DNA of 64,000 nt from NCBI GenBank assembly GCA_045612185.1, contig JAZKYO010000030.1, forward strand, positions 1 to 64,000, read 5' to 3'. Below the pieces are notes generated by a model. That model saw only the letters and a program-made list of their open reading frames with translations. It searched no databases and had not been told where the DNA came from. Of this stretch, positions 17,901-25,860 are shown one piece after another; positions within the stretch are counted from its first letter, which is position 1; each line of letters opens with the position of its first letter. Origin of the DNA: RGIG8775 sp045612185 (lineage in GTDB: Bacteria > Bacillota > Clostridia > Oscillospirales > CAG-272). A program made the position numbers and the translations under genes.

Positions 17901-20851
17901 GAACCGAGAATCATACTTTCTACGAGGATTTTGACAGCTATCCTGTGGGAACTTCGTTCGTAGACGGTACAAGCGGAGGCGACAACAACGTAGCCGATGC
18001 GACAGATTCTTCAAAACTTCATTACCACTCGTTCTTCGACACGGTATACAACGCATCCAAAAATACGGTTATTACCAGACGAAACGGTGACATTCCAGAA
18101 CGTAAGATAATATCCGATGGTGAAAACAATATACTCAGAGTTGTTACGAAAAGCAGTGCGACTTGGGGAGGCAAACTCAAGTTCTACAACTCTGTGAATG
18201 ACAGCCTTATAACCAAAGAGTCTGATATTGTAGGCAAAACATTCAGATTTACCGCAAAGGTAAAGCTTGATACAAGTGCAACCAATCAATCATCCACAGC
18301 GGGAATCAAGGTTGATATTGCGGCTTATACTTCTTATAATCAGAACGCGCTCAGCGAGGTTGATACGGCAAATTACACCGCACTTTCATCCGGTTGGACT
18401 ACCCTTTCGGTTGATTACACCGTTTCGGCAGACGATATAATGGAGCCTTTAACAAGTAGCGGAAAGACCAACTACTCATACCCCATATTTGGCTTGTCAT
18501 TTAATGATAATGATGCTGCGGCATCTAACAAATACCTTGTTGATGACCTTACTGTAGTTGAGGTTGTTGACGGTGTTCCCGTTGGAGACGCGGTGTTCGG
18601 CTCGCGTGAAGCTGAGTCCGACGATATTCGCTTTGTAAGCGCACTCAATGATAATATTACAATTATCAAGACCACTGCTTCAAGCGCATCTGTGGGTGAC
18701 GTTATCAGCATTTCCGACGGAGCAGAGACACACTCTATACTCCGCGCTGAAAACGGCAAGCTTATGTTTGGTGATACAGTTCTTTGCGGTGAATACGGTG
18801 AAGATATTCTCCTTACCGAAACACCCGTAAAGGTAGTCGCTATTTACGACGACGTAAAGGGCACCGTGCGCTTTGCGGTTGGTGATTACCTTGCTTATTA
18901 CAAGGACGGAGAAGGAAAAGTCCACGCAACCTTTGAGCACCTTGTAATAGACGGCGGTGTCAGCGACAAGGCTTCCTTTGGCACAAAGGGAATGACCGCC
19001 TCCAAGCTTAAGAACACCACCTCCGAAATTCTTGGCTTCCAGACACACTTCATTGACAAATCCGTGAGATTCATCTCGGGTGTTGATACCATTTACTACA
19101 ACGAAATCGGTTTCAAGCTTGAGACAGCAAGCACTACCAAAAACGTTGGTTCAACGGTAGTATATTCGTCAGTTGTGGGTGACGACAAGGACATTTATGC
19201 TCATGAATACGGCTATAACCTTATGTCGGCTATCTCCATAACCGATGTTAAGGATGGCGGTGTTATAAAGGTTACACCTTTCCTCAGAGTAGGTAAAAAT
19301 TATATCTACGGAGAAGGAGTATATTACAAGATAATGGTTGACAGTAAAATTACTATTACCGAAACGGATGCAAGCGAATTCGGCGCCGAAACAAACGCCG
19401 ACCTTGCTTCGGTAACAATTGACGGAGAACCTATTGTTGGGTTCTCCGCCGACGTGACCGAATATAACGTTCCCGCGTCAAACCTTAACGCAATGAATAT
19501 CGCTGCAACCACGGCAAGACCAGAGGCAACATTTTCGATTGAGCAAAACGGAAATGTGGCTACAATCACTGTAACGGCATTTAACGGCAAGACACAAAAG
19601 ACCTATACCTTTATCGCTTATGAAAAGGTAGAAACCGCTGTTGTAAACAAAAACGGGGCAAACGCTATAGTTACCTACGTTTTTGACGACGGTAGCAGAA
19701 GCTCGGCTACTATAGTGACAGAGCTTGCGGATAAATACCCCTCGTTTACCGGAAGCTTTGCTCTTATTACCAACAAGCTTGCAACTTTAAGCACGATAGA
19801 GGGAGACCCGAATGACGGTCTTCTTGAATACGAGTTCGACGAAAACGGAGATTACGTATATACAAAGGACGAAACCGTTTGGAATTATTGGGCAAACTTG
19901 TTTAACAAATACGGTGACAGAGGTCTTGAGGGTGTAAACCATACCCACACTCATAAGTATATAGGTGAAAATGATAACGGCGGAGCTTTTGAGTACAGAA
20001 GTACCGCGGGTAACGTTTATACTTCGGATGTATTCCCCATAGGAAACGTTCGCAAGGAGTATTATGCCTCAAATCAGATTCTCCGCGAGCTTGGTCAGCG
20101 TGCGCTTGTAATGGTAGGCGCGGGACTTACCGCGGATGACGGAAATATGATAGACTATACCGACAACTACAAAGCGCTTCCCATGACATCGGGCGCGTTT
20201 ATTGGAAAGAGAAAAACAGTAAATTCTCCCACCAAGCCCGCGGATATGGTCAACCTTGCCACAGAGTTTTTGAGCGATGATAACCGTTTCAACATAAAGG
20301 CATACATGATTCAGCATTACGCTACATCGGCAACCGCTCCCAAGAACACAAGCGCCGAAGGCTACAGCAAGCAGGCTTGCCTTGACGCAGGTATCACCTA
20401 TTGGACAGACTATATCGACAAGGCAGTTGAAATGGGTGAATGGGCAGCATTCTGCTTCCATAACGTAGTGAGAGACACACATACGGGAACAGGCGGACAC
20501 TTTGTATTTGAAACTCAGGCAGACGCTATGTTCAAGTACACAGACGATCTTTCCAAAGAAAACAAGGTATGGGTGGCAAACTTTACCGATGCTTGTCTTT
20601 ATATGTTCGAACGTTCTACCGCTGAGGTTGGCGCATATATCGACACCAACGGAGACGTAGTTGTCTCGCTTAACGACAAGGAAGATGACGAAATATTCAC
20701 AATGCCCCTCACAGTAAAGGTGGCACTTCCCACAGGCAAAAGCGGTGCAACGCTTAACGGCAATGCCCTTCCCTCCTTTGTGGAGAACGAGGTTACATAC
20801 GTTTACGTAGACATTGTCCCCGGAAACATCGCAACACTCTCAGTTGAATAA
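11912..20851 (+). CDS. giant secreted protein: esterase + DNRLRE/jelly-roll blocks + NodB deacetylase
   Basis: ATG 11912 sits 7 bases after GAGGAG; the product has 2979 residues and a signal peptide. An alpha/beta-hydrolase domain covers about residues 30-680, with nucleophile elbow GISKG near 459, Asp in CGYYDEY near 602 and His in DMGHDYP near 634; it is paralogous to the protein at 3888-6050. A cysteine-rich insert lies at about 249-312. After an Ig-like segment come four DNRLRE (CBM96-type) domains, each followed by a jelly-roll domain (about 770-2225). A domain shared with the protein at 7441-11073 follows (about 2373-2475), then a cadherin-like segment and a CE4/NodB domain with YVFDDG near 2590, NHTHTH near 2676 and CFHNV near 2847. 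Two different de-esterifying activities in one chain suggest removal of acyl groups from a decorated polysaccharide. No cell-wall anchor is visible. Confidence 0.75.
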   Translation: MKTRNRFVALLLALIMVISCAPLSIFAADTTALKYESEIYSDETLNSYKQYEAMWNDPTYVKADVKYTVYFDTENATKTRDVVFYVINWNDEGIGRIGTDSDIDIVTDLITAPASVESGNRWAVVVVDFGGNPLSKAPNIEMSLAYLRDALTTRTSESKSKFKVWSDDTHTTTTTIPVHKNHVYVLPAGYRVARDIPYFETDYHATLGTRNYVMKGWNSHIAWNDELIDSVYKAKVRNPKAVEYAWHTGDVATCSYDHTAYADVECYPGAPQEIDGKVVSCKKIVTHTGNKSTCEYPHDILVSTSCTKNNTSNINWAPVVTRYEDLRKIDGSPLDYVCRLDIIYPSGEDPEATPVMVQAATQSPRMSNVGTVGSDDYDKDGTSSLKVRAMLVGMEFSGYTVAVYDYAYSPMARGDHYGYIDPYGAHYMNAAKTSRAAIRCIRYFAEEYGYDDTRIGAAGISKGTPTIGVISTVDNKYVQESGSEKYDIDGDGPGVAINTQGLWYEGDINAEGIVTTESTTVVQPYMTYEAGYNGKNIDGADVNYNVTRTGEISSEITVAYCAAGDGINRVYKGDESIILGGTNPTTGEETQHVPMILSCGYYDEYGCWDHWNGIQQRFTKYAENPFIAIGMEDMGHDYPSGIDPMRDYDRYNAYMQFLHSYLKPELYTPQVAWIMPVDGATDVSLVSDIQVQLVKPAESLEAFKAATTVKDNIGNAIEGTWTTNSENTSGLYTFVPENTYMGGIKYTVTVGSPVVAETTSKSFTVESVGFLRPVADTFINASNKAAVYGTEKTLYIDSQRTYLATFKTADFEDANKAYLNLSLAGAGNQTLSVYLLDGFEVDESKTNYNNTPSLNDDKLIGTYNVSEGDSKLDLLGIVSMVKDEYFTIAISGSAHYYEENFESYTKTTSVGEYDNNVADTVETDRTHFYSYADESKITPLKTRRGGNLSTRQIKNVSGDANKPKMAFSISTDSGYSWGGFIKFYNTLNGSDVNDIIGKTFKYSVNVKLDGDNSVAEAATTKPKITAGIIRSGNNNFLSSKVLQYADLKSNNWLTISGEYTIAAANVAEKITSSNNKRYSYPMFGMNFEHVNVKNSGVYTYLVDDIIVQEVAPTALVSRESTSAITAYITTETIDESGIVADTYVSKAQPDIAFGNSDRLLLNGGDNENIMFLTYSSKLVENKTNIQFTIPAENKASVEAEILLLDGYYVNEDTLTYNNMPDFSKAVSLGTYTLTGGVNTIEIEDAADEIKNAYFTVVFKTDDSLDVVYSQNFESYSVGKDLNTGANNVTDTENTSYLHYYGHKDDISTQIARSGGSLGSIGNVLVDPDNSNNQTVNISLNTSTAHTYGGRVKFFNSVSDKEMTKTDPIIGQTLRFTAKIKAGNEAAITNKCTAFASAMLSAGGSPLKNANNAEVKSNVINVSNEWQTVTVDYTVRAEDIKVNTTANGNPAWGYPMFTLDFSNTNASNAFLIDDLTVVKLDSDGTVSRIDIASSEGATAATDTIMLRARNEKDPVADTYVNELDKAGVFGFEKNAYVDSKRTYLATFKTSDFTDTDKAYIKLPFSGTGSQTLSVYLLDSFKVDEAKTNYNNTPELSSDKLVGTYTATGGEKQIGLKSLISKVSGEYFTIAVKGSAHYFELNFEDYTADTNVNMYDHNEVDSVDTDRSHMHAFAPSEMLSPLTTRRGGALGTRKITSYSGERVLRVPTDTKETYGGYLKFYNALNDTYVTDDFAGKTFNYSVNVKLDSASNTLAEAEGVLYNPKIIIGIMRTGANDFLTSHTLSFDDLKENNNGWKNVSGSYTVAAAEIGKKMTSEWNPKNRYSYPIFGMFFESLGIKNGTQYVYYTDDIVVYEEAPNTIASLDSNGITAYIITGKDIVADTYVSKGNPDTNYGNETTLRFGDAGGDKKALVLSYMNEAIGENSYVDLKLNNSGEALKDVHVYYVLDYLADEAALTWNTMPEYEENLLGVYDIEVGDNRIDLSELKNKLTGEYFTLVLRTENHTFYEDFDSYPVGTSFVDGTSGGDNNVADATDSSKLHYHSFFDTVYNASKNTVITRRNGDIPERKIISDGENNILRVVTKSSATWGGKLKFYNSVNDSLITKESDIVGKTFRFTAKVKLDTSATNQSSTAGIKVDIAAYTSYNQNALSEVDTANYTALSSGWTTLSVDYTVSADDIMEPLTSSGKTNYSYPIFGLSFNDNDAAASNKYLVDDLTVVEVVDGVPVGDAVFGSREAESDDIRFVSALNDNITIIKTTASSASVGDVISISDGAETHSILRAENGKLMFGDTVLCGEYGEDILLTETPVKVVAIYDDVKGTVRFAVGDYLAYYKDGEGKVHATFEHLVIDGGVSDKASFGTKGMTASKLKNTTSEILGFQTHFIDKSVRFISGVDTIYYNEIGFKLETASTTKNVGSTVVYSSVVGDDKDIYAHEYGYNLMSAISITDVKDGGVIKVTPFLRVGKNYIYGEGVYYKIMVDSKITITETDASEFGAETNADLASVTIDGEPIVGFSADVTEYNVPASNLNAMNIAATTARPEATFSIEQNGNVATITVTAFNGKTQKTYTFIAYEKVETAVVNKNGANAIVTYVFDDGSRSSATIVTELADKYPSFTGSFALITNKLATLSTIEGDPNDGLLEYEFDENGDYVYTKDETVWNYWANLFNKYGDRGLEGVNHTHTHKYIGENDNGGAFEYRSTAGNVYTSDVFPIGNVRKEYYASNQILRELGQRALVMVGAGLTADDGNMIDYTDNYKALPMTSGAFIGKRKTVNSPTKPADMVNLATEFLSDDNRFNIKAYMIQHYATSATAPKNTSAEGYSKQACLDAGITYWTDYIDKAVEMGEWAAFCFHNVVRDTHTGTGGHFVFETQADAMFKYTDDLSKENKVWVANFTDACLYMFERSTAEVGAYIDTNGDVVVSLNDKEDDEIFTMPLTVKVALPTGKSGATLNGNALPSFVENEVTYVYVDIVPGNIATLSVE
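14230..18595 (+). repeat. duplicated 2.2-kb block of two DNRLRE + jelly-roll units
   Basis: DNRLRE units start near 14233, 15325, 16449 and 17538, each beginning VADT(F/Y). Units 1 and 3 resemble each other most (YIDSQRTYLATFK versus YVDSKRTYLATFK), as do units 2 and 4 (VADTYVSK in both). The period 1 to 3 is 2216 bases and 2 to 4 is 2213 bases, so an ancestral pair was duplicated as a block. Confidence 0.75.
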
Positions 20852-20862
20852 TTAAATTAAGT

Positions 20863-20892
20863 AAAGGGTTGGTTCAAAAGAACCAACCCTTT
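20863..20892 (+). terminator. hairpin terminator after the giant gene
   Basis: AAAGGGTTGGTT (20863-20874) pairs perfectly with AACCAACCCTTT (20881-20892). The following T run is poor. Confidence 0.65.
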
Positions 20893-20990
20893 CAATCTGT
20901 TGATATTCAGTCATACCGACGGGTTTATTAAAGAATATTGAAAGAATTATCAATTTTTGAAAAATATTCTTTAAAATTTTCAAAAAACTA

Positions 20991-21019
20991 TTTTCAAAAT
21001 CCGATTTTGATGTTATACT
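20991..21019 (+). promoter_or_regulatory. possible promoter of the two-component operon
   Basis: TTTTCA, 17 bases, TATACT. Between it and the gene, TTAACA, TTCACA, GTCACA and TTTACG (21064-21096) occur in line, like the direct-repeat boxes that OmpR-type regulators bind. The rest of the gap 20893-21156 is AT-rich and empty. Confidence 0.4.
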
Positions 21020-21156
21020 ATATGTTGAATGTCATCATTCTGCTCAATAAGGAAACTTTTACCTTAACATTCACATTACCGTCACAGCGCTTTACGGTTG
21101 ACGGTATAAAATTATAATGACTTAAATTAAAAACGTTAAGAAAGGAATAATAAATT

Positions 21157-21849
21157 ATGATCGACACAAAAATTCTTATCGTGGACGACGACGCCGCTAT
21201 TTGCGACATGCTCAAAATCTATTTTGAAAAAGAAGGCTACGACGTAAAGATTGCCACGGACGGTGTTGAGGGCATCAATTTCTTTAAGATGTACGATCCC
21301 GACCTCGTGTTGCTTGACATTATGCTTCCCAAAAAAGACGGCTGGCAGGTGTGCAGAGAGATTCGCGAAACATCCTCTAAGCCTGTTATTATGATAACCG
21401 CCAAGGGAGAGGTGTTTGATAAGGTTCTCGGGCTTGAGCTTGGTGCTGATGATTTTGTGGTCAAGCCTTTTGATCTCAAAGAGCTTTCGGCACGTGTAAA
21501 GGCTGTGCTCCGCCGCTATCAGGCTCACACCAACCCCAATGAGGACGAGGTTGTCAAGTTTGACAACATAGAAATCAGCCTGCAAAAATATGAGCTTAAG
21601 CTTGCGGGTAAGTCGGTTGACATTCCCCCCAAGGAGCTTGAGCTTCTCTACTTCCTTGCTTCCAACTACAACCGCGTATTCACCCGCGACCAGCTTCTTG
21701 ACAAGGTTTGGGGCTTTGATTATCTCGGTGACTCCCGTACAGTTGACGTTCACGTAAAGCGTTTAAGAGAAAAGCTTGAGGGCGTTTCCGACAAGTGGCT
21801 CCTCCAAACTGTCTGGGGTGTTGGTTACAAGTTCAAGATTGAAAACTGA
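21157..21849 (+). CDS. response regulator, OmpR/PhoB family
   Basis: A 230-residue regulator. The receiver domain has the acidic pocket DDD at 8-10, phospho-acceptor Asp near residue 53 in LLDIMLP, Thr in MITAKG and Lys in VVKPFDLKEL. The C-terminal winged helix contains PPKELELLYFLASN, RDQLLDKVWG and RTVDVHVKRLREKL. It is followed after 12 bases by a histidine kinase and then by an HtrA-type protease. That order recalls CiaRH-HtrA or WalRK-HtrC systems, suggesting an envelope-stress role; the signal is unknown. Confidence 0.9.
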   Translation: MIDTKILIVDDDAAICDMLKIYFEKEGYDVKIATDGVEGINFFKMYDPDLVLLDIMLPKKDGWQVCREIRETSSKPVIMITAKGEVFDKVLGLELGADDFVVKPFDLKELSARVKAVLRRYQAHTNPNEDEVVKFDNIEISLQKYELKLAGKSVDIPPKELELLYFLASNYNRVFTRDQLLDKVWGFDYLGDSRTVDVHVKRLREKLEGVSDKWLLQTVWGVGYKFKIEN

Positions 21850-21861
21850 TAGATTATCTTT

Positions 21862-23340
21862 ATGTCCAAAAGTATTTTTGCTAAATACATTATCACCTTT
21901 GTCATTATCATATTAGTAATATTTTTTATGATGATGTCAATCATTGTCGCGCTTATCAACAACTACTCGCTCTCAATGCAGTCGGAAATTGCCAAAAGTG
22001 CGGCAAAATCAGCGGAATCGTATATTGAATTGCGATATGAGTATTCAGAAAAAAACAGTTTTTCGGATTTCGTGAAGGATTACAACGTTGACATTGCGCA
22101 AATAGTAACCTCTGTTGCCGAAAACTGTGACGGAGTATCGCTTATTCTCGCCGATGAGAACGGAAGGATGATGCTATACGCCACGAATGAGGAATTCGGT
22201 TGGTTTGAAAGCGAGCAATATCTTCCCGCTGAGTCTTTGGAGGAACTGAGGAAGGACAACGGTGTACAAATCTCGGGCGAAATTGCGAGTATGTTTGACG
22301 TTTCGCATATTTCTTACGTTGTTCCCGTGGTCTCCGACGGAGTGCTTAGAGGCAGTGTTATTGCGGTTTCGTCGGACAACTCTATCGTAACGCTTATAGA
22401 CACCATGGTAAACGCCATAGTGGTTTCATCACTTTGGATTATGTTAGCGGCGCTTATCGCGGTTTATTTTATCACCGAAATGATTACAGGACCGTTACGC
22501 CAGATGAGCCGTGCGGCTAAAAAAATGGCAATAGGAAAGTTTGACACGCGCATTCCCGTAAGAGGAAAGGACGAGGTTGCTGAGCTTGCCTCGTCATTCA
22601 ATCACATGGCTGAATCGCTTGAGAATCTTGAAACTATGCGTAACACCTTTATGGCAAACGTATCACACGATCTCCGCACTCCTATGACCACTATTTCGGG
22701 ATTTATTGACAATATTCTGGTCGGTGCTATTCCTCCGGAAGAACAGCCGTATTATCTTGGAGTAATAAAGGAAGAGGTAAGGCGACTTTCAAGGCTTGTG
22801 TCTTCCCTGCTCGATATTTCAAGGCTTCAGGCAGGAGACAGAAAGCTTACGATGTCAAGCTTTGATATCTGCGAAACCGCAAGACTTATACTTATTTCCT
22901 TTGAGCAAACTATCGATGAGAAAAAGCTTGACGTGGATTTTATTTGTAACGAAGAACGAATTTTCGTTACGGCGGACAGAGACGCTATTTATCAGGTGCT
23001 TTACAATATATGCGACAACGCAGTTAAGTTCTCGCGTGTTGGCGGCAAATACCGCATAAAAATAGAGCGTATTGAAGAAAGCAAGCACAAAAAAGCAGAA
23101 ATCAGCGTTTACAATCAGGGCGAGGGTATCTCGGAGGAGGATCTTCCCTACGTATTCGAGCGTTTTTACAAGGCAGACAAAAGCCGCGGTATAGACAAAC
23201 GCGGTGTGGGCTTGGGAATGTTTATTTCCAAAACCATCATTGATGCTCACGGCGAGGAAATTCGCGTGCAAAGCAAGAAAAACGAGTACTGCGAATTTAC
23301 ATTTACCCTGACTTGCGACGAAAGCAAGAACGCTGAATAA
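21862..23340 (+). CDS. membrane sensor histidine kinase (HAMP)
   Basis: A 492-residue kinase. Transmembrane segments lie at about 8-30 and 187-207 and enclose an extracellular sensor of roughly 155 residues, probably a PAS/dCache-like fold. HAMP follows, then the phospho-acceptor His near residue 269 in NVSHDLRTPMTT. The ATPase domain has the N box NICDNAVKFS and G boxes around GEGISEEDLPYVFERFYKAD and GVGLGMFISK. It is the partner of the regulator just upstream; both catalytic regions look intact. Confidence 0.9.
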   Translation: MSKSIFAKYIITFVIIILVIFFMMMSIIVALINNYSLSMQSEIAKSAAKSAESYIELRYEYSEKNSFSDFVKDYNVDIAQIVTSVAENCDGVSLILADENGRMMLYATNEEFGWFESEQYLPAESLEELRKDNGVQISGEIASMFDVSHISYVVPVVSDGVLRGSVIAVSSDNSIVTLIDTMVNAIVVSSLWIMLAALIAVYFITEMITGPLRQMSRAAKKMAIGKFDTRIPVRGKDEVAELASSFNHMAESLENLETMRNTFMANVSHDLRTPMTTISGFIDNILVGAIPPEEQPYYLGVIKEEVRRLSRLVSSLLDISRLQAGDRKLTMSSFDICETARLILISFEQTIDEKKLDVDFICNEERIFVTADRDAIYQVLYNICDNAVKFSRVGGKYRIKIERIEESKHKKAEISVYNQGEGISEEDLPYVFERFYKADKSRGIDKRGVGLGMFISKTIIDAHGEEIRVQSKKNEYCEFTFTLTCDESKNAE

Positions 23341-23387
23341 ACCACCGAATCATTTACGGTTAAGTATATTTGAGGTAACTATTAACT

Positions 23388-25058
23388 ATGGAAGAAAAAA
23401 ACATTAACGAAACAAACGTCACGCCTTCCGAAGAAGGTGCTGACACACCGCAGGCTGACATAAACAGCGAAAGCAAGGAAGTAGTTCAGGAACAGAACGC
23501 CGCAAACGAAGAAACCTCCGCCGAAACCGATATCGACGTTGAAACGGATGTAACAACTGACGGTGACACAGTTATTGAGGAATCTATCCCCGCTGAAGTT
23601 GAAACGGCAACCGAGGAAGAAAAAGCTGTTGAGGAGTCCGAAGAGCTTGAGCCAATCAAAGAGATTGAGGATATTGAGGAAAGCGAAAAAGCTGATTCAA
23701 CTGAAGAAATCGAAGAAAAGCAGAGCGACGTGCTTGAGCCTGTTACGGTAGTCAAAGCAGAGCCCACGGCATACGCTTTTCGCTGGGACTACAACGAGCA
23801 AAGACTGCACGATGACAGCATCAAAACCAAGAGCGTCCCAGCTCGCGGAGTTACAACCTACGTTTTAATTCTTACGGTTACGTTTATTCTCGCGATAGCG
23901 GTGCTTCTTGGCGCGATATTTATCGGCAACGCACTTTCGAGACCGAGCGCTCCCATGCAATATTCGGACAGCCTTGCGCTTGACGAGCTTTACGAGTACT
24001 GCCTTCCCTCTTACGTAGCAATAAGTGTAGTGAAGAACAGTGGATCTGAGGGGGCAGGCTCAGGTATTATTATCACGGAGGACGGATACATCTGCACAAA
24101 CTACCACGTGGTTGAGAACGCAAAAAAAATCACCGTAGTGATAGAGGGCACACGAAAGCTTGAGGCTGAATATATTGACGGTGACGAAATAAACGATATT
24201 GCCGTAGTCAAGGTTTCCGCCAACAATCTTAAAGCCGCTACCCTTGGAAACTCAAAAAACACAAAAGTCGGGGAGCGTGTTATGGCTATCGGTACTCCGT
24301 TCAGCATTAATTACGCTGGCTCTATGACAGCAGGTTACGTTTCAGGTGTTGACAGACAGTACGCTATCAAGAACGACAACGGAACAGTAAACAAAATCCT
24401 TAAGTTTATACAGACTGACACAAGCGTAAATCCCGGAAACTCTGGCGGTCCGCTTTTCAACATGAACGGTGAAGTTATTGGAGTTGTAACCTTGAAAATC
24501 GCGGCTACCAATTACGAGGGCATGGGCTTTGCTCTTCCCATTGACGGTGTCAAAAATATGATTTTCGACATTATCGAAAACGGAAAAATAACCGACAGTA
24601 ACGCGGGTAGTGCTGTGCGCGGCGCGGCTCTCGGAATCAGCGGACACGAGCTTATCGGAGGTCAAAAATACCTTATAACCTCACAGTACTGCATCAAAGT
24701 ACAAACCGATGACAACGGCGACTATATCGAGTGGTCTACGGGAATCTACAACGAAAAGGTTTACGTGACCGACACCGACACACTTGACGCGCTCGGTCTT
24801 GAAGGAGCTTACCCCTACCTTGCCCCCTGTACCGGTATACTGGTAAAATCCACGAACGAAGGATTTGATTCTCACGAAAAGCTACAAATCAACGACATTA
24901 TCATATCTGCAAACGACGTTGTATGCGATACTATGAGCACCTTGCAAGGGCTTATATTCGACAGCCGAGTCGGCGATATTCTTAAGCTTAAGATTCACAG
25001 AGACGGAATGATTATAAACGTGGAAGTTGAGCTTGGCGTAGCAAATTCAATGGAATAA
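23388..25058 (+). CDS. HtrA/DegP-type membrane serine protease with PDZ domain
   Basis: The 556-residue protein starts with about 130 very acidic, Glu-rich residues, has one transmembrane helix (about 156-182), and carries an extracellular trypsin-like domain. The triad is visible: His in TNYHVVE near 239, Asp in NDIAVV near 269 and Ser in NPGNSGGP near 351. A PDZ-like domain follows at about 450-550. HtrA proteases degrade or refold damaged exported proteins. Position directly behind the two-component system suggests it is a target or part of the same stress operon. The long acidic cytoplasmic tail is unusual for the family. Confidence 0.9.
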   Translation: MEEKNINETNVTPSEEGADTPQADINSESKEVVQEQNAANEETSAETDIDVETDVTTDGDTVIEESIPAEVETATEEEKAVEESEELEPIKEIEDIEESEKADSTEEIEEKQSDVLEPVTVVKAEPTAYAFRWDYNEQRLHDDSIKTKSVPARGVTTYVLILTVTFILAIAVLLGAIFIGNALSRPSAPMQYSDSLALDELYEYCLPSYVAISVVKNSGSEGAGSGIIITEDGYICTNYHVVENAKKITVVIEGTRKLEAEYIDGDEINDIAVVKVSANNLKAATLGNSKNTKVGERVMAIGTPFSINYAGSMTAGYVSGVDRQYAIKNDNGTVNKILKFIQTDTSVNPGNSGGPLFNMNGEVIGVVTLKIAATNYEGMGFALPIDGVKNMIFDIIENGKITDSNAGSAVRGAALGISGHELIGGQKYLITSQYCIKVQTDDNGDYIEWSTGIYNEKVYVTDTDTLDALGLEGAYPYLAPCTGILVKSTNEGFDSHEKLQINDIIISANDVVCDTMSTLQGLIFDSRVGDILKLKIHRDGMIINVEVELGVANSME

Positions 25059-25064
25059 TTAAAT

Positions 25065-25096
25065 AAAGCAGGTCAGCGAATGCCGACCTGCTTTTT
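25065..25096. terminator. bidirectional terminator between htrA and sigF
   Basis: AAGCAGGTC (25066-25074) pairs with GACCTGCTT (25085-25093), followed by TTTTT. It sits between two convergent genes and serves both. Confidence 0.85.
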
Positions 25097-25841
25097 ATAC
25101 TGCCAATTCTTCTCTCAAAAAAGCCATTATCTTTTTTTCCTCGCGCGATACCTTGACCTGAGAAAGCCCGAGCTTTTCGGCGGTTTCCTGTTGTGTCATA
25201 TCTTTATAATATCGCAAAAGGATTATCTGCCGCCAGGTTGGCGGCATTTTTGATATTGCCTGGGTAAGTGCTATATGATCCGACATTCTTTCAATCTCGT
25301 TGTCTGTGTCTGCAATACGGCTCTCAAGCGTCATTGTGCTATCGTCAGAGCCAAGAGTTGATGACAGTGACATTACCGGAGAAATGGCGTCAAGGGCGAT
25401 TGCGGCATCCTCCGGGCTCACGCCGCATATTTCCGCAAGCTCCTCTATTTTTGGCTCTCTGCCGTCGTCACCGACAATTTTATTACGGGCATTCATAAGC
25501 TCCATACCGAGTTTTTTATGATACCTGCTTATTTTTATCAGTCCGTCGTCACGGAGATGACGTCGTATCTCACCAATTATAAGCGGAACGGCATATGTTG
25601 AAAAGGTAGTTTCACGTTCAAGCTCAAAGCTTCTTATGGCTTTTATCATTCCGATTGTGCCAATTTGTATTAAGTCCTCCATATCTACACCTCGGTCCTT
25701 AAAACGCATTGCGAGACTTCTGACCAGACCTATATTGATAGAAATAAGCTTTGCGGTTGCTTCTTGAGAGGCGCGCTCGTCACCGTTTTGAGCTATACTT
25801 ATCAGCTCTCTGTTTCCCGAATATTTTTCACAAGATTGCAT
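25095..25841 (-). CDS. sigF: sporulation sigma factor sigma-F (SpoIIAC)
   Basis: The 248-residue product belongs to the sigma-70 group of sporulation/SigB-type factors. Region 2 includes DLIQIGTIGMIKAIRSFE and FSTYAVPLIIGEIRRHLRD; region 4 includes PPTWRQIILLRYYKDMTQ and ETAEKLGLSQVKVSREEKK. Sigma-F directs early forespore transcription. The gene is third in the spoIIA operon, behind its anti-sigma and anti-anti-sigma factors, which makes the assignment firm. Confidence 0.95.
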   Translation of the reverse strand: MQSCEKYSGNRELISIAQNGDERASQEATAKLISINIGLVRSLAMRFKDRGVDMEDLIQIGTIGMIKAIRSFELERETTFSTYAVPLIIGEIRRHLRDDGLIKISRYHKKLGMELMNARNKIVGDDGREPKIEELAEICGVSPEDAAIALDAISPVMSLSSTLGSDDSTMTLESRIADTDNEIERMSDHIALTQAISKMPPTWRQIILLRYYKDMTQQETAEKLGLSQVKVSREEKKIMAFLREELAV

Positions 25842-25860
25842 CAGGCTAAACCTTTCGATT

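Noticed and set aside
16766..17914. 382-codon minus-strand frame inside the giant gene
   Set aside because: Antisense to the repeated DNRLRE/jelly-roll region, with no ribosome site or recognisable domain.
14230..18595. CRISPR or simple DNA repeat
   Set aside because: The repetition is at protein-domain level with a 2.2-kb period and diverged DNA; no short regular repeats or spacers exist in the window.
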